From NCBI GenBank assembly GCA_014529385.2, contig CM043943.1:158800247-158864246 (forward strand): a DNA stretch of 64,000 nucleotides, written 5' to 3'. The notes beneath the pieces were generated by a model. It saw only the letters and a list, made by a program, of their open reading frames with translations, was not told the origin of the DNA and did not search any database. This stretch comes from Adiantum capillus-veneris (Eukaryota > Streptophyta > Polypodiopsida > Polypodiales > Pteridaceae). The stretch's first letter is position 1, and each line of letters begins with the position of its first letter. The translations under genes and the position numbers were made by a program. Below, piece by piece: positions 1 through 11,463 of the stretch.

Positions 1-1025
1 GAAACGAATCTTCATCAAGACCTCCTCGCGCTCATTTTTGGAACTGGTCCCAACGGATTCCGCGTTGGTCGATTTTGCCTGCCACATCACCAAGGGAAAG
101 GACCCATTAGTGACGTCGCTAATGGGTGTCTAAGTTTTTTTAGCAAGTGAAAATCCATGCAAGTATAAAGCAAAGGAGGGGCTCTACTTGAAGGGATCGT
201 GTGGTTATTTTGATGCTCTCCCCTCATCATCTTGTGGAAGGTCCTCTCTCAAAGAAGCCAAAGCTCCTAGGCTCTCTTAAAACGCTATTATCCTCTTAAG
301 CTCTCATAAACCTCTTTAACCCCATAAGCCAAATCTCCTAAGGTCTCATTAAAAGCTCCTAATCTCTCATTAATCGCACTTAAGCTCTCTAATCCATACC
401 CATGCTAAGATTCTTAAGCTTGAAAAGCCAAGCTTCATAGCGGAATCTTGCCCATAAACAATGTAATCCTAATTTCCTTAAGCCAAACCTCTCTAATCTC
501 ATAAGCGAAACCTCTTTAATCCCATAAGCCAAACCTCTCTAAGCTCTCTAAGCCAATTCCCTAAACCTAGCCAAAGCTTCTAAGCTCTCTAAGCTCTTCT
601 AACCTCTTTAATCCCTTAAGCCAAACCTCTCTAAGCTCTCTAAGCCAATTCCCTAAACCTAGCCAAAGCTTCTAAGCCATCATTAGCCATTCGAATTGGG
701 AAGCAGAAGGCAAATCAAACGGCCATTGGAAGAAGAAACTCCTTTGCCTTAGCGAGAGGAAGCAGAAGGCAGTTCAAATCAGGTAATTGATAATTTCTTT
801 GATTAGCACCTGGATTAAGCCAGGTTTCATCTTGTAAGGAGCATTAAGCCTCCATTAGTGATTGATTAACCATGGATTCTGTTGATTAACTGGAATTAGG
901 CGAACTGTTTGTTTTAAATTCTATTGTCGTTAATTGTGTATGCTGCACCTCTTTTTCCCACACCTCTCACAGCCAGGGGCCCGATGCCTTCTCGGCTCAC
1001 CTTTCGCACAATTATCCCCCGACAT
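1..1025. other. Non-coding, LTR-like sequence
   Basis: No credible coding frame is visible. Near 99-122 there is a short inverted repeat (CCCATTAG / CTAATGGG) around a TGACGTC core, and an AT-rich TATA-like stretch lies near 160-166. Most of 240-690 is built from diverged short units around AAGCCAAACCTCT and TAAGCTCTCT. The segment abuts the LTR terminus of chromovirus A at about 1026. It could be part of another LTR that inserted there, but no partner copy is in the window, so this is inference. Confidence 0.4.
511..675. repeat. Two-copy tandem repeat, about 92 bp period
   Basis: A unit of about 73 bp beginning CCTCTTTAATCCC occurs at 511-584 and again at 603-675 with very few differences. 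Shorter, more diverged relatives of the same words extend to both sides. Confidence 0.75.
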
Positions 1026-1134
1026 CGGTCTGCTAACTTAACCAATATTCTAGCTTTTTCTCCACTGGCACTTCCCCATATTAAATGATCCATTTAAAAT
1101 CATTTAGGAGAATTAGATATTGATTATTATGACA
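1026..1134 (-). repeat. 3' LTR terminus of chromovirus A (partial)
   Basis: On the minus strand this begins TGTCATAATAATC and matches 8339-8223 with few substitutions and one small indel. It directly follows a polypurine tract, so 1134 is the outer edge of the 3' LTR. The match ends abruptly near 1026. Confidence 0.85.
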
Positions 1135-1148
1135 TTACCTCTCTCTTG
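1135..1148 (-). other. Polypurine tract of chromovirus A
   Basis: The minus strand reads CAAGAGAGAGGTAA immediately before the LTR start TGTCATAA. A purine run in this position primes plus-strand DNA synthesis in LTR retrotransposons. Confidence 0.75.
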
Positions 1149-1417
1149 AAATCATAGTCATCCTCGACTATGGTGTAGAGAAGATAAAGCATATTCATGA
1201 TTCCTTTTTGTTAGTGGGTAGAGGATCCCTATGTTACCCTACGACATCGTTCCAGAATGGATGACTAGTCCATTTGGCATCTCTGCACATTAGTCCTATC
1301 AATCTTCCATAGTAGAGTGAGAAGCTCTACTTGGTGTTCGGGAGACGTCGTCTTTGCAAACTTGATCTAAACATGCATACTACTTCATTTTTGTGCACAA
1401 TAAAGAAAAAGAGAGTC

Positions 1418-1573
1418 TTAAAAGACAAAAATTTTGTTCATTTTAAACATTTGTATGCCTTGCATCCATGTAGCATCTTCAAAAGGATAATTCTTAAACT
1501 TAATAAGATATCGTCGGAAAGTCTTACTGCCTCTTAGTACCTTGTCTTCATGTTGGAGAATGGACTCGGGCTA
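1418..1573 (-). pseudogene. Chromodomain tail of integrase (chromovirus A)
   Basis: The integrase frame ends in a TAG at 1571-1573 but stays open in the same frame to 1418. The downstream peptide contains RYLIKFKNYPFEDATWM, which has the aromatic and W-x residues of a chromodomain. In chromoviruses this domain tethers integrase to chromatin marks. The amber codon is most simply a point mutation that separated the domain from integrase. Confidence in the domain rests on this core and its position directly after integrase. Confidence 0.75.
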
Positions 1574-2702
1574 CAACACCTCTTCTTGGTCCTCGATCTC
1601 CGGTGGGTCTTCAATAGTTGGTTCTTGAGGTGGCTCTCCTTTGTAAGGCTTTAGTTGGCTCACATGGAAAGCATTTTGTATGAGCCAATGGTTGGGCAAC
1701 TTGAGTTGATAGGCCATCTCATTGATTGGCCTAAGAATTTGGAAGGGACCATAGTACCTTTTTGCTAACTTAGCATAGTACTTTTGGTGTCCCGTAGGAT
1801 TCTTGCCCATCGTGTGCCTTAATTGAGCCTTGGGAAATTTGAGTAAGACCCAATCATTTTCTTTAAAGGCTTGGTCTCTTTTGTGCTTGTCAGCAGCAGC
1901 AGCCTTTTGCCTTTGCTGTGAGATAGAGATAGCATCCTTAATCTTTTGGAAAGATTCTTGTAGGTCTCGGTTATACTCATCTACAACGAAGATCTTCCCG
2001 TGTACCTTAAGTAGCAAGGGACTTTTCGATCTTCCCTCAATTACCTCAAAAGGTGCTTTTCCTGTGGAAGTATGTACAGTGTTATTGTAGGCATACTCCA
2101 CTAAGGGTAAGTACTTCTCCCATTGGGATCTTTGATCTACTTCCGTTACATAGGCTTTTAGTAGATCAAGGATTGTTAGGTTAGCTATTTCACTTTGGCC
2201 ATCCGTTTGCAGGTGATAGGCCAAAGAGGAGTTTAGCCTTGTTCCTAGATTCTCAAGAGACCCTTCCAGAAATTACTAGTCATTCTAGGATCTCTATCCG
2301 ACACTATGGACATTGGCAAGCCATGGTACTTGATGATTTGTGAAATAAAGAGGGTTGCCATTTGATGGGCTTTAATAGTCTTTTTGACAGGTATAAAATG
2401 AGCTTGTTTACTAAACATGTCTCCTAACGTCCATATTCTTGTATTCCCATGGATAGACTTAGGCAATCCAAAGATAAATCCATGGATATGCTCTCCCATG
2501 GTGAATTAGGGATTGGAAAAGGTTGAAGCAATCCAAGCTGCTTTCCTCTATCAAAATTTGTCTTTTGGCATACCACACATTTAGAAACATACTCTTGTAT
2601 GTTTGCTTTCATGGTAGGCCAATAGAAATATGTTTCAATCCCCTTTAAGGTAGACTGAATCCCTCTATGCCTTGCATAAGGAGGAGCATGAGATTCATAC
2701 AT
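1571..2702 (-). pseudogene. Integrase (chromovirus A), frameshifted
   Basis: Three overlapping frames together give a gypsy integrase. An H-H-C-C zinc-binding segment is at 2702-2550 (HAPPYARHRG, then KCVVCQ), followed by the catalytic core with SISMD, SDRDPR and the DGQSE glutamate. A C-terminal part ends FHVSQLKPYK, typical just before the chromodomain. Frame changes occur near 2430-2500 and 2225-2245. The catalytic D, D and E residues are still readable, but no single frame joins them. Confidence 0.88.
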
Positions 2703-2729
2703 TACTTTCTCACGTAGTGAGCTAGTAAC

Positions 2730-4070
2730 TCATAGTCTATTGCCGTAGAGAAGATAACTATCTTGTAAAGTAAATGGTTCCTCTTTCTTCCCTAGTGCAA
2801 GGGCTGAAATCACATATCTAAAATCGGGATAAATAGCATACTCATCTATCATAGAAGATAGATCATTGTGAGTTGCTATGGAAACCGCATTCACTCTCGG
2901 CTGTCTTGAGAGTGCATCAGCTACTTGATTATGCTTGCCAGTAATGTGAGCAATATGAAAATGAAATTGCGAAAGTAAAATTTCCCACCTCATTTGTTTG
3001 TCGGAGAGCTTGGTCTGCGTCATGAAGTACTTAAGACTTTGGTGATCCGTTCGCAGAATGAAAGGAGTCCCCAATAAATAGTGCTTCCATGATTCTAAGG
3101 CATGTAGAGCTGCAAGGAGTTCCTTTTCATATATACCTAGAGCTTGCTCAACAGGGTCGAGCCTTCGACTTTCATAGCCTATGGTGTGCCCTTCTTGAAG
3201 CAAAACAGCTCCAAGGCAATCACCACAAGCATCACATTGGACCTCAAATGGCTTTGAGAGATCCGGTAGTGTAAGCACAGGTTGAGGGATAAGCTTTTCA
3301 AAAGCATTGTTCTCCTTGGCAGACCATGTGTACCTAACGTTTTCCTTTGTTAGGTCATGTAATGGTCGTGCTATTAGTGATAACTTTTCTATGAAGCATC
3401 TATAATATGCGCACATACCTATAAAGCTTCTTAACTCATGAAGATTCCTTGGTTTAGGCCATCCTTTTATTACCTCTAACTTTGATGGATCCATTTGGAT
3501 GCCATCTTGAGAGATAATGTGACCTAAATAGTGAATCTCTTGTAACAAAAATTCACTTTTCTTTCGATTAACATAAAGTTTATTCTCTCTTAGAGCTTGA
3601 AATATTACCTGGAGGTGTTGCTTGTGTTCATCTAATGAATTAGAGTAGATGATGATATCATCAAAGAACACTCCAGTAAAGGTTCGGTGAGGCCTGAATA
3701 GCTTCTCCATCAAGCGGTTGAATGTGGCTTGTGCATTGGTCAAGCCAAAAGGCATGACAATGTATTCATAAAGACCAAACGTAGTGCGAAATGTGGTCTT
3801 TACAATGTCTTGATCAGCTATCCTTATTTGATGATAGCCACTTTTTAGGTTAATCCTACTGAAGTAGGTGGAGCCTTGTAGCTTATCAAATAGATCTGCT
3901 ACCCGTGGAACGGGAAACCTATTTTTGATAGTGATCCTATTTAGTGCTCTATAGTTGACACACATACGATATGTGCCGTCTTTCTTTTGCACTAGTAGCA
4001 CACGAGAACAAAATGGAGATGAGCTAGGCCTAACCATGCCCTTCTCAACTAACTCATGCACTTGCCGCAT
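2730..4070 (-). pseudogene. Reverse transcriptase-RNase H (chromovirus A)
   Basis: An open stretch of 446 codons. RT motifs in order are [45 protein letters not shown] and the catalytic FFDD box (family consensus F-L-D-D). RNase H follows, with PFEVQCDA, YEKELLA and RTDHQSLKYF, ending near VADALSRQ. The aspartates of the FFDD box are present. The stretch itself is open, but upstream and downstream pol segments are cut off by stops, so it is part of a broken polyprotein. Confidence 0.92.
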
Positions 4071-4163
4071 AATCTCCTCTTGTTGAGCTTGAGAAACTCT
4101 ATAAGGAGGTTTGTTAGGCGGTGAACTTCCTGGAAGAAGTACAATTGCATGGTCATCATTTCC

Positions 4164-4802
4164 TCATTTAGGAGGTAGCTCACAAGGGATGTCATCAATA
4201 AAGACATCTTGAAACCCCTTAAAAAAATTGGATAACTCTAATTCCTTTTGATTGTGTATATTTTCTTTTGTTAAAACATTAGGTTCATGTTGAGAATCTT
4301 TAACAAAAATCATGTACACGGAAATAGAGCTCTTTATTGACTTGTTGAAAGCTTGTGTATGTACAATGGGTATAGTGTTACCCATTTCCTTAGCATCTAT
4401 ATACATATCTTTTTCCGTGAACTTAAAGGATATTCTCCTTTCAGGGAATTTAACATTGGCAGCCATGCGATCAAACCATGGTGCCCCTAGGACTACATCC
4501 TCATGCTTGAGAGGAGAGATAAAGAAATCCTCTTTGTCCACATAGCTTTGGACATGGAGCCTGAATTTCCCTATTAAGGGAGTGACTGAAGCTTCTTGCC
4601 CCTTGAAAGCACTGTCTGCGTGTAGGACATCTCCCATCTCGTAGGCTTGTATGCCTAGTTTGGTGGCCAACTCTATAGATATAAAATTGTGAGTAGAACC
4701 GGGGTCAAAGAGAGTAAAAGAATCATGTTCTCTTACCTTTCCCCAAGCATGGCATAGAGGAGATCCTTTGTGGTGAGTTTCCTCCTCTTGGATTTCGACC
4801 AA
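4164..4802 (-). pseudogene. Aspartic protease region (chromovirus A)
   Basis: This 212-codon segment contains FDPGSTHNFIS, the retropepsin active-site D-x-G. The serine or threonine usual after the Asp is proline here (D-P-G-S), a variant also common in plant gypsy elements. VVLGAPWFD forms the second conserved block. It lies between the zinc knuckle and RT and is in the same frame as the RT segment. Confidence 0.85.
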
Positions 4803-6327
4803 GGTAGCTCTAGGAGGATCATGGCGGTTGTTCTTTTGGGGACAAGTGCGGTATGCATGCCCTTGCTCGCCGCACTTGAAACATCGGTTATCCTTGCGAT
4901 AACGCTCAAGCTCTTCAGGAGAGAGTTTATTTTTGCCTTTATAAACTCCCTTCTCTTTAGATTTGTTGGAGTTGCCCTTAGGAGACTTTTGGACATTGTC
5001 CTTCCCCTTAGGCTCATTGGAACCCTGTTTTCCATAGGCTTAGAATTTCTTTTAGCCCTCGTTTGGAACTTGATTCGAGAGGCCACTATAGTATGGTGTA
5101 TAACCGTCAATGTGGTGCGTGGCCTTTGGGAGTTGACATACTCCACCATTTCTTCGGTTAAGCCCACACAAAATTGCTGATTTTGCTCTCCAAAATCCAA
5201 CTTTTTGAAGACAGTGGCTTTGAGTTGTAGGTCCCAAAACTTGTCTACATATTTGTGGATGGATTCATAGGGAGAGAGCTTTAAGCTTCGCCATTCGGTG
5301 AGTACTTTGTCTTTGTCATCGGTGGCCAAAAACGGTTTCATAATGGAAGCTATTAAAGCTTTCCATGTTTGTGGAGCTTCACCGCTGGCCCGTAGGGTAG
5401 ACCACCATTGTCTGGCGGACTTTTGAAAGTGCATAGCTACATGGTGTAGCTTAGAGGACTCCGTGAAGCCCTCATCTCCGAACGCCGCATCAAATTGTTG
5501 GATAAAGGCCAAGACTTTGTCCGTAGCACCAAAAGTGCCATCATAGGTAAGGAAAGAGATGCTCTTCCCTCCCTCTTTGAATTTTTTGAGCTTGGACGAC
5601 CTCTTCCACGCGGCATAGGATTACTATGGCCTCTCCTTTTTGATGGTTTAAAGGTTGCACCATCACTTTCTTCAGAAGATGAAGAATTTGAGGAAGATGG
5701 AGAAGAGGGTGACCTCTTTCTCGCCTTTTTCTTGCCTTGATCTTCATTGTCTTGACCATCACTTTCATAAGAGGAAGAGGATGAAGAAGATGGAGAAGAG
5801 GGTGTCCTCTTTCTCGCCTTTTTCTTCTCTTGCTTTTTGTCATCCCTCTTTGAAGTATGGTGTGGAGAAGTATGCGATGGTCTTCTCCGTTTTGGAGGTG
5901 ATGGAGAGAATTTAGCCCACCGTCTTTGTGGAGCCATCTCCGTCGAGGTGGCGGGAGACTCACTTCTTTCTCATTCCTTCGGTGGAGGCTCTTAAATTCT
6001 CCTTTGAGAAGGAGATGCGTCATCAAGGAGAAAATTTTTGAGCCCTTCATAGGGATCCTCTTCTTCTTCCCAAATCGGAGAGAGACCTCTTTTGGAAGTC
6101 TCACAAGGAGTCTTCCTAGGTGTTCTCTCATCATGGTGGGGAGTTTGAAGAATCCCATGAGCACGAAGCTACCGATGCACTTCACTTTGGAGGGATGGAT
6201 TTCCCATGGCTTGTTGAAGCCTAGAAACAAGATAGTTAAAAAGAATCGGGGCATCATTAGTAGCTTGCTCATTAGCAAAATCAAAGCTATCAAAATTATT
6301 TTCACTCTCTTTACTATTGTCAGTCAT
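4733..6327 (-). pseudogene. Gag (chromovirus A), frameshifted
   Basis: The most likely start is the ATG at 6327 (MTDNSKESENNF). Its frame acquires stops near 6160 and 6000 and then reads the basic, serine-rich stretch at 5937-5520. The retrotransposon gag core at 5512-5040 (KSARQWWSTLR, YVDKFWDLQ) is in another frame. A C-x2-C-x4-H-x4-C zinc knuckle (CFKCGEQGHAYRTC) at 4883-4842 needs a further frame change. Gag would form the particle and bind RNA. The N-terminal region carries two tandem Ser/Arg-Lys repeats, noted separately. Confidence 0.85.
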
Positions 6328-6727
6328 TCTAACAACTTTTAGGTGTAAACGTTTTAGGTGTACTTTGGCACTTCAAGCCCTAGTTGCTACTCCTCTTTAC
6401 CCCTTTAGAAAAAGCACTCAAGCTACTGTACCCGTGGCTCGAATACCATTAATTGCAAGGAATAGAAGAGAGGGTTGTTCAACACCAAAACATCACCCGC
6501 TCCTGTCAAGCTTCTAATAGCTCAATAGTGGTTAAGCCGTAGGCAAGCCCCGTAGGACTCCACTATTAAGACCATAGCTCTCGACGGCGATGCCCCGTTA
6601 AATGCACAAAGGTAGGCGCACTGCAAGGCTTAAAAATCCATCTACTTACTCACATGCAATTAATAGTACCAACCATTTATAGCTAGCTTGAGGACCTCCC
6701 TTCTTGAGCAAGAAAACAAAAACCTTG

Positions 6728-6740
6728 TGCTCTAATATCA
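6728..6740 (-). other. Primer-binding site of chromovirus A (degenerate)
   Basis: The minus strand reads TGATATTAGAGCA next to the LTR end TTACA. This is the TGGTATCAGAGC initiator-Met tRNA site with two substitutions. Confidence 0.7.
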
Positions 6741-6741
6741 A

Positions 6742-8339
6742 TGTAACATTTAATGGTCTAGTAACTTGTGTGTAGCGGAAAATAGCATGAACATAGTGAG
6801 CATTTCATTAGAATAGATTTCTAATGAGAATAACAAGAGTGCTTGGGTGGAGAGAGCAACAAAAAGCATAACACCTAGTTAGATAGCATGAACAATACTT
6901 CAAAAGCGAGAGAAATTAAGCAATTGACAACAGTTGAGGACTGGATTTGCATGGAGCCGGTCCCCCCTTCAAAAGGCTTTGTATTATGGTTTCTCCCATC
7001 AAGAGAGACATTTTACAATACAATTTCTTGTGTTCCTTCAATACTAGCTAGTGAAATGAAGATGGAAGCTTCATGCACTACGCAAAACACTTATCAAACA
7101 CAAAATCAATTCCCCCACGGTCTTAGACCCAAGACCTCACACACCTTCAAAGATGGTGAGAGCTAGCAGGGTATGAGAGTAGATTGAGAGGAAGAAGGAG
7201 TATTCTTACGAGAAACATGTACATCTCCTCACATAATCACTCATATTAGCATGACTTAGCTTAGTAATTAGCATGGTAGAGGAGATGAGCATGCATTGAA
7301 GCTTGGCTCTTGGTTGGATTTGCATCACAAAGCCAAGAGTTGTTGATGTAGGCCTCCCTTCTCACAAGCTTGGAGTAGGAGGTAAGCTTTCCATTAAAGC
7401 TTGAGAAGGAGAGAGAGAGTCTTCTTGTTCTACACATGAGATTGTGTGTGTGTGTGTGTGTGTGTGATAATGCCTTCCAAAAGTCAGCCCCCTCTCTCTC
7501 TTGGTCGACCTCCCTTGCTAATTACTCATGCTATAGACCTATTGGACCTCCCCAGGCCTAGCCAATTGAAATTAACCATCATAAGTGATAGACTTCTGAC
7601 ATGTGTCCCCTTTTCCCCGTTTGTGAGAGCTTTAGGTAATTACTTAATTCAACTAAACTCTCATTAGACCCCTTTGCCTCTTGGCCAATAGGAATCAGGC
7701 AAGCCATTGGGCTGCTGAATGCTCATTGGTCCCCTTGGGAGACTGTCCAATAGTCTTCTAGAGAGCTTAATTCGTATTGGTTATCTTAATAAGTGTTTTT
7801 AAATTAATCAAACTAGATTTACTCTAGCCTAATTCTCATCGTTCCACCTCCAAGGCCATCCAATAGGATTTGAGTACACCTTGTGGGCATCTGGCCTAGG
7901 GAGCTGACATGTGTCCCTCTTTCCCCTTGTGTACAAATGAAGCTTGTGAGTGTGTGTGGGTGTTTCTCTCTCATTCCATACTTCTTGGGTTTGCCCTCTC
8001 CTGTGTAGGGCTTGACAAAGACTTTTTGGGACACACACAAAGCATCCAATGCCCGTAAAGTTGACCTTTGGACACAACCTTTGAATTTTGGAACCTTAGC
8101 ATTTTGGAAGTCTTAATGGGCTGAACCTTAAGGTCTTTTAAGCCCATTGTTGCACATAGCTCTTTTGTGGATGGCCCCCCTTTTGGATCCCTATTTTCCC
8201 TCCTTTGGATCCCTACTGTGGCCGGTCTGCTAGCTTAACCAATATTCTAGCTTTTTCTCCCCTGGCACTTCCCCCTATTAAATGATCAGTTTAACATGAG
8301 AAAATAATTTAGGAGAATTAGATATTGATTATTATGACA
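6742..8339 (-). repeat. 5' LTR of chromovirus A
   Basis: About 1.6 kb, TG...CA on the minus strand (TGTCATAATA ... ATGTTACA), bounded by the primer site at 6740. The outer 117 bp match 1134-1026. A (TG)n tract lies inside at about 7443-7467. Small ORFs here show no recognisable protein. Confidence 0.75.
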
Positions 8340-8399
8340 TAGGAGTATTAAAAAAGACCACAAAGTTGCAAGTATGTATAAATCTTAAACATGTAAATG

Positions 8400-9545
8400 T
8401 AGCTACTATCAGAGACAACTATCCCCTGTCTATTACAAATGATAGAACGAGTCACAAAAAAGGAAAATTAGAACTTTCTTGATGGCTTCTCTGGCTATAA
8501 CCATCTCTCTATAAAGCCAAAGGATTATCATAAGACAACCTTCACTATAGAATGGGATATATTTTCTTACAAAGTAATGCCATTTGGATTAACCTATGCA
8601 CCTGCCACATTCCAAAGGCTAATGAGTCATGCTTTTAAGGAGTATCTAATACAATTCTTAGCAATTTACATGGATGACTGATGCATGCATTTTCTCCTAA
8701 GAAGTAAGCACATACACCCCTAAGAAGTGAAAATTGCATTGTATTAGCTTAAATCAAGAGGAACGTGTCTTCATACTAAGACAAGGGAAAATTCTAGGGC
8801 ACATCATGTCCAAGAACGACATTTCTATGGATCTTGAGAAGATTTAAGTGATTGTTGTTCTACCAAGACCCACAAAAGTTAGGGAGGTACAAGCCTTTAT
8901 AGGCCATTGTAGATATTATTGGCGATTCATTTACATGTATGCCATTATTGCCTGAGTGGATCGACAAATGTGAAGAAGCATTCTAGAAATTGAAGCAGAG
9001 ATTGATTTCTCCTCCAATTTTGAAAGCTCTTGATTGGACAAAAATTTTTCCTGTCCGCATCGATACATTAGCTTATGCCATATGATGCATTCTAGCATAG
9101 CCTGGAGTAAATAACATGGATTTTCCTCTAAGTTACTCTAGTAGAAAATTGAATAGTTTAGAAAAGGATTACACTAGCATAGAAAGAGAAGGGTTAGGAA
9201 TGATCTTTGTTGTGAAGAAGTTCAAACACTACCTTCTTGCAAATAAATTATGTTTTTTATGGATCATCAAGCACTAATGATACTTGGCGAACAAAGCTTG
9301 CAATACATGACACATCGTTAGATGGTTCATTATATTGCTTGACTTTGATTTTATAGTGGTGGTGAAAAAGGGAGTGACACATCAGAGGGATAACCATTTG
9401 TTGAGATTGACTCATGAAGAAGCACCTATTGGGGTTGATGATGACTTGATGGACTCATATCTTTTCAATATTAAATTGGTGCAAAGGTGGACTAAACAGG
9501 CTATACCTTTGCTCACCATTGGATCATTACAAGTTGAAAGGTAGC
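8400..9545 (+). pseudogene. Ty3/gypsy RT-RNase H relic
   Basis: Conceptual translation in shifting frames gives DGFSGYN-like and SIKPKDYHKTTF segments, then MPFGL, APATFQRLM and a YMDD box at about 8667-8680 followed by a stop. The RNase H part near 9120-9260 reads LSYSSRKLNSLEKDYTSIER. A final fragment (9335-9544) has the DFDF-VVVKKG-DNHL pattern seen after RNase H in gypsy elements. The DGFSGYN and PKD-HKTTF blocks are more like Athila/Tat than the chromoviruses here. Several stops and frameshifts are present and no LTRs were found. Confidence 0.75.
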
Positions 9546-9689
9546 CATTTATCATTGAGTCAACTAGAACACTTGTACTAATAGCTAAGAGGCTATAAAA
9601 GCAAAGATCTGATGGTATGTTACGGCTAGGTATAGAGCCATATGAGAGATATGTGTACTTGAGCCAAGCGCGTATACAAACAATAGGAA

Positions 9690-11463
9690 TTCATCCCTTA
9701 GTGTTTTAGTGAGAGCCTCAAGATCTTGTTCTGCCACCTCAACTCTTTGACTTGTTATTTAGAGAGTTCTTCTGACGTTTTCATACTCTTCTTGCATATT
9801 TTCCTCTTTGGTGTGCGTAGCATGCTGTTCTCCTTTGTGGAGTGTAAGAGATTATGATTCTCTCTATTATCCGATGAGCGTCTCTTGCATCTTGTTCATT
9901 AGCTGCTACCTATTTCTTGCCGATGGTCTGGGGAGTGGACCTAAAAATGGAACTTGATGTCCCTTGCTTAACAATACTCCCACTGGAGGAGGTCTCCCAT
10001 TGTGCTACAGGTGGAATCTATACCAATCCTGGTACTCCAGCTTGTGGTGACTGTATTTCTGGTGGCCTTCTTTGTGTATCAAGGTCTTGAAGCTTTTCTT
10101 CAGCTTTCTCTTTGTCCTTTGCAACCCATGGTGGGATAGAGGTTCCATATATAGCCTTGGATGCATCCTCAGATGAATATATCTTTGAGGAGGTCTTCAT
10201 AGGTGCATCTCTTGGCATTTTCTTTCTCTTTCAAAATCAGTTTAGCCTCAGCTTTCTTCTTTGGTAAATACTTCTATTCAGATTCCGAGGATTTAGGGCC
10301 AGAGGTGGCTCCAGGAATGTTCTGATGGAGGTAGAGAGATAGGCTCGAGGGAAGGTTCCGATGGTGGGGTGCTTTGTCCTTGCTCACTTTCTTTGTCCTC
10401 CTTCACTTGTGCTTTTGGTATCTCTTTCAACTTCCTTTTGATATCTTGGACTTCTTTGATTGTGAAGGGCTCTAAATCATGTTGTTCAATCACTTTCTCA
10501 GATTCATAAGCTCAAATGTAGTGATTGAACTGATCTTCTAGCAGCCTCGTGGAGCTACCCCTAATATTTTTTGGATTTGACACCCAGTACTCCTCAAAGT
10601 CCCCTTTTAGAACTCGTTCAGCCTTGTATTGCTCGATCAATCTCTCAATTTGAGTTGCTCTTTGACTGGTTGTTTCTTTTGGCTTATGCTCCTTTGCCAT
10701 CACCATTTTCCCTTTCTTCTTTGGTGGTTCTTCAAATTTTTCCTCATATACTAGCTCTAGCTTTCTCCTGAGATGTGTCACTATCGGTGATGCCACTATT
10801 GGCTCATCCTCTACATCCTCATTTAGTCGCAGCCACTTGTTCTATGTAGGTGGGTTTGACCATTTCCCTCTGGCTCCAATAGCCTCATATGCAATCTTTG
10901 CCAAAATCTCTCCACCCTCGATGTATTTTGGATTTTCTATGCCCATTCCGACCACTTTCTCATGCAGATACTGAGCATCGGTCACCTCTTTGCTTCTCAA
11001 TGCCCATGTGATTGTGGTCGCTACTACATGTGGCGGTGCAATGTACTTTTGTGGCCATTTGCTGCAAACATAAAAGTATTGGTTGTAAAGCTTGCAGATT
11101 TTTGCAGCCCTCGGATCCTCTAGGTCTTCAAATGTGGAATCAGTCTTTTTGTGAGAGTAGACACTCACATCATCTCTCCTTTCTGTGACAGAGCTACCCT
11201 TATTGTGGAATTCTAAGAGCATCTGCAATGATTTGAGGGGTAGTTAACACCTCCGTCTTTTGGCCATCCAAAGCAGTAATAATCCCTGCTTTGTCATCTT
11301 TCTGAATGGAGCTAGCTAGCTCGTAGACTCTCTGTGTATCCACACCTGCTGGTTGTGCTATGAAGAAATTATGTAAATCTGGTCTCTCCAACTGTTTGAG
11401 GGTCTTGGTTGGCGACAGTTTCTTGTCATATAGTTTTGAATTTGCCTTAAGTGGACATACCAA
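9690..11463 (-). pseudogene. Unrecognised decayed ORF, probably retroelement-derived
   Basis: The frame from 11463 to 11200 shifts once near 11205. From 11228 the same frame then runs to 10293, broken only by TAG near 10842 and TGA near 10512. A further shift leads to 10218-10018, and charged, coiled-coil-like sequence continues to about 9690. The first 200 residues are globular in composition (KTLKQLERPDLHNFF, KYIAPPHVVATTITWAL). The rest is Lys/Glu/Pro/Ser-rich. No zinc knuckle or catalytic motif is visible. A gag-like protein or a decayed host-like ORF are both possible; no function is assigned. Confidence 0.5.

Larger units (their letters stand above)
1026..8339 (-). mobile_element. Ty3/gypsy chromovirus A, decayed
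   Basis: Minus-strand order is 5' LTR (8339-6742), primer site, gag with zinc knuckle, protease, RT, RNase H, integrase, chromodomain, polypurine tract and the start of the 3' LTR (1134-1026). The pol order PR-RT-RH-IN and the chromodomain define a chromovirus. Reading frames are interrupted by several frameshifts and stop codons, so the copy cannot be autonomous. Only 109 bp of the 3' LTR can be aligned to the 5' LTR; beyond that the sequence is unrelated. No target-site duplication can be tested. Confidence 0.9.

Noticed and set aside
511-675. CRISPR-like repeated units
   Set aside because: Two long diverged copies without unique spacers in plant nuclear DNA; an ordinary tandem duplication.
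4770-5180. 136-codon plus ORF opposite gag
   Set aside because: Antisense shadow of the gag and zinc-knuckle region.
5541-6305. 254-codon minus ORF within gag of chromovirus A
   Set aside because: It is an out-of-frame shadow: the frame from the ATG at 6327 gives the gag-like peptide and the SR-like repeats.
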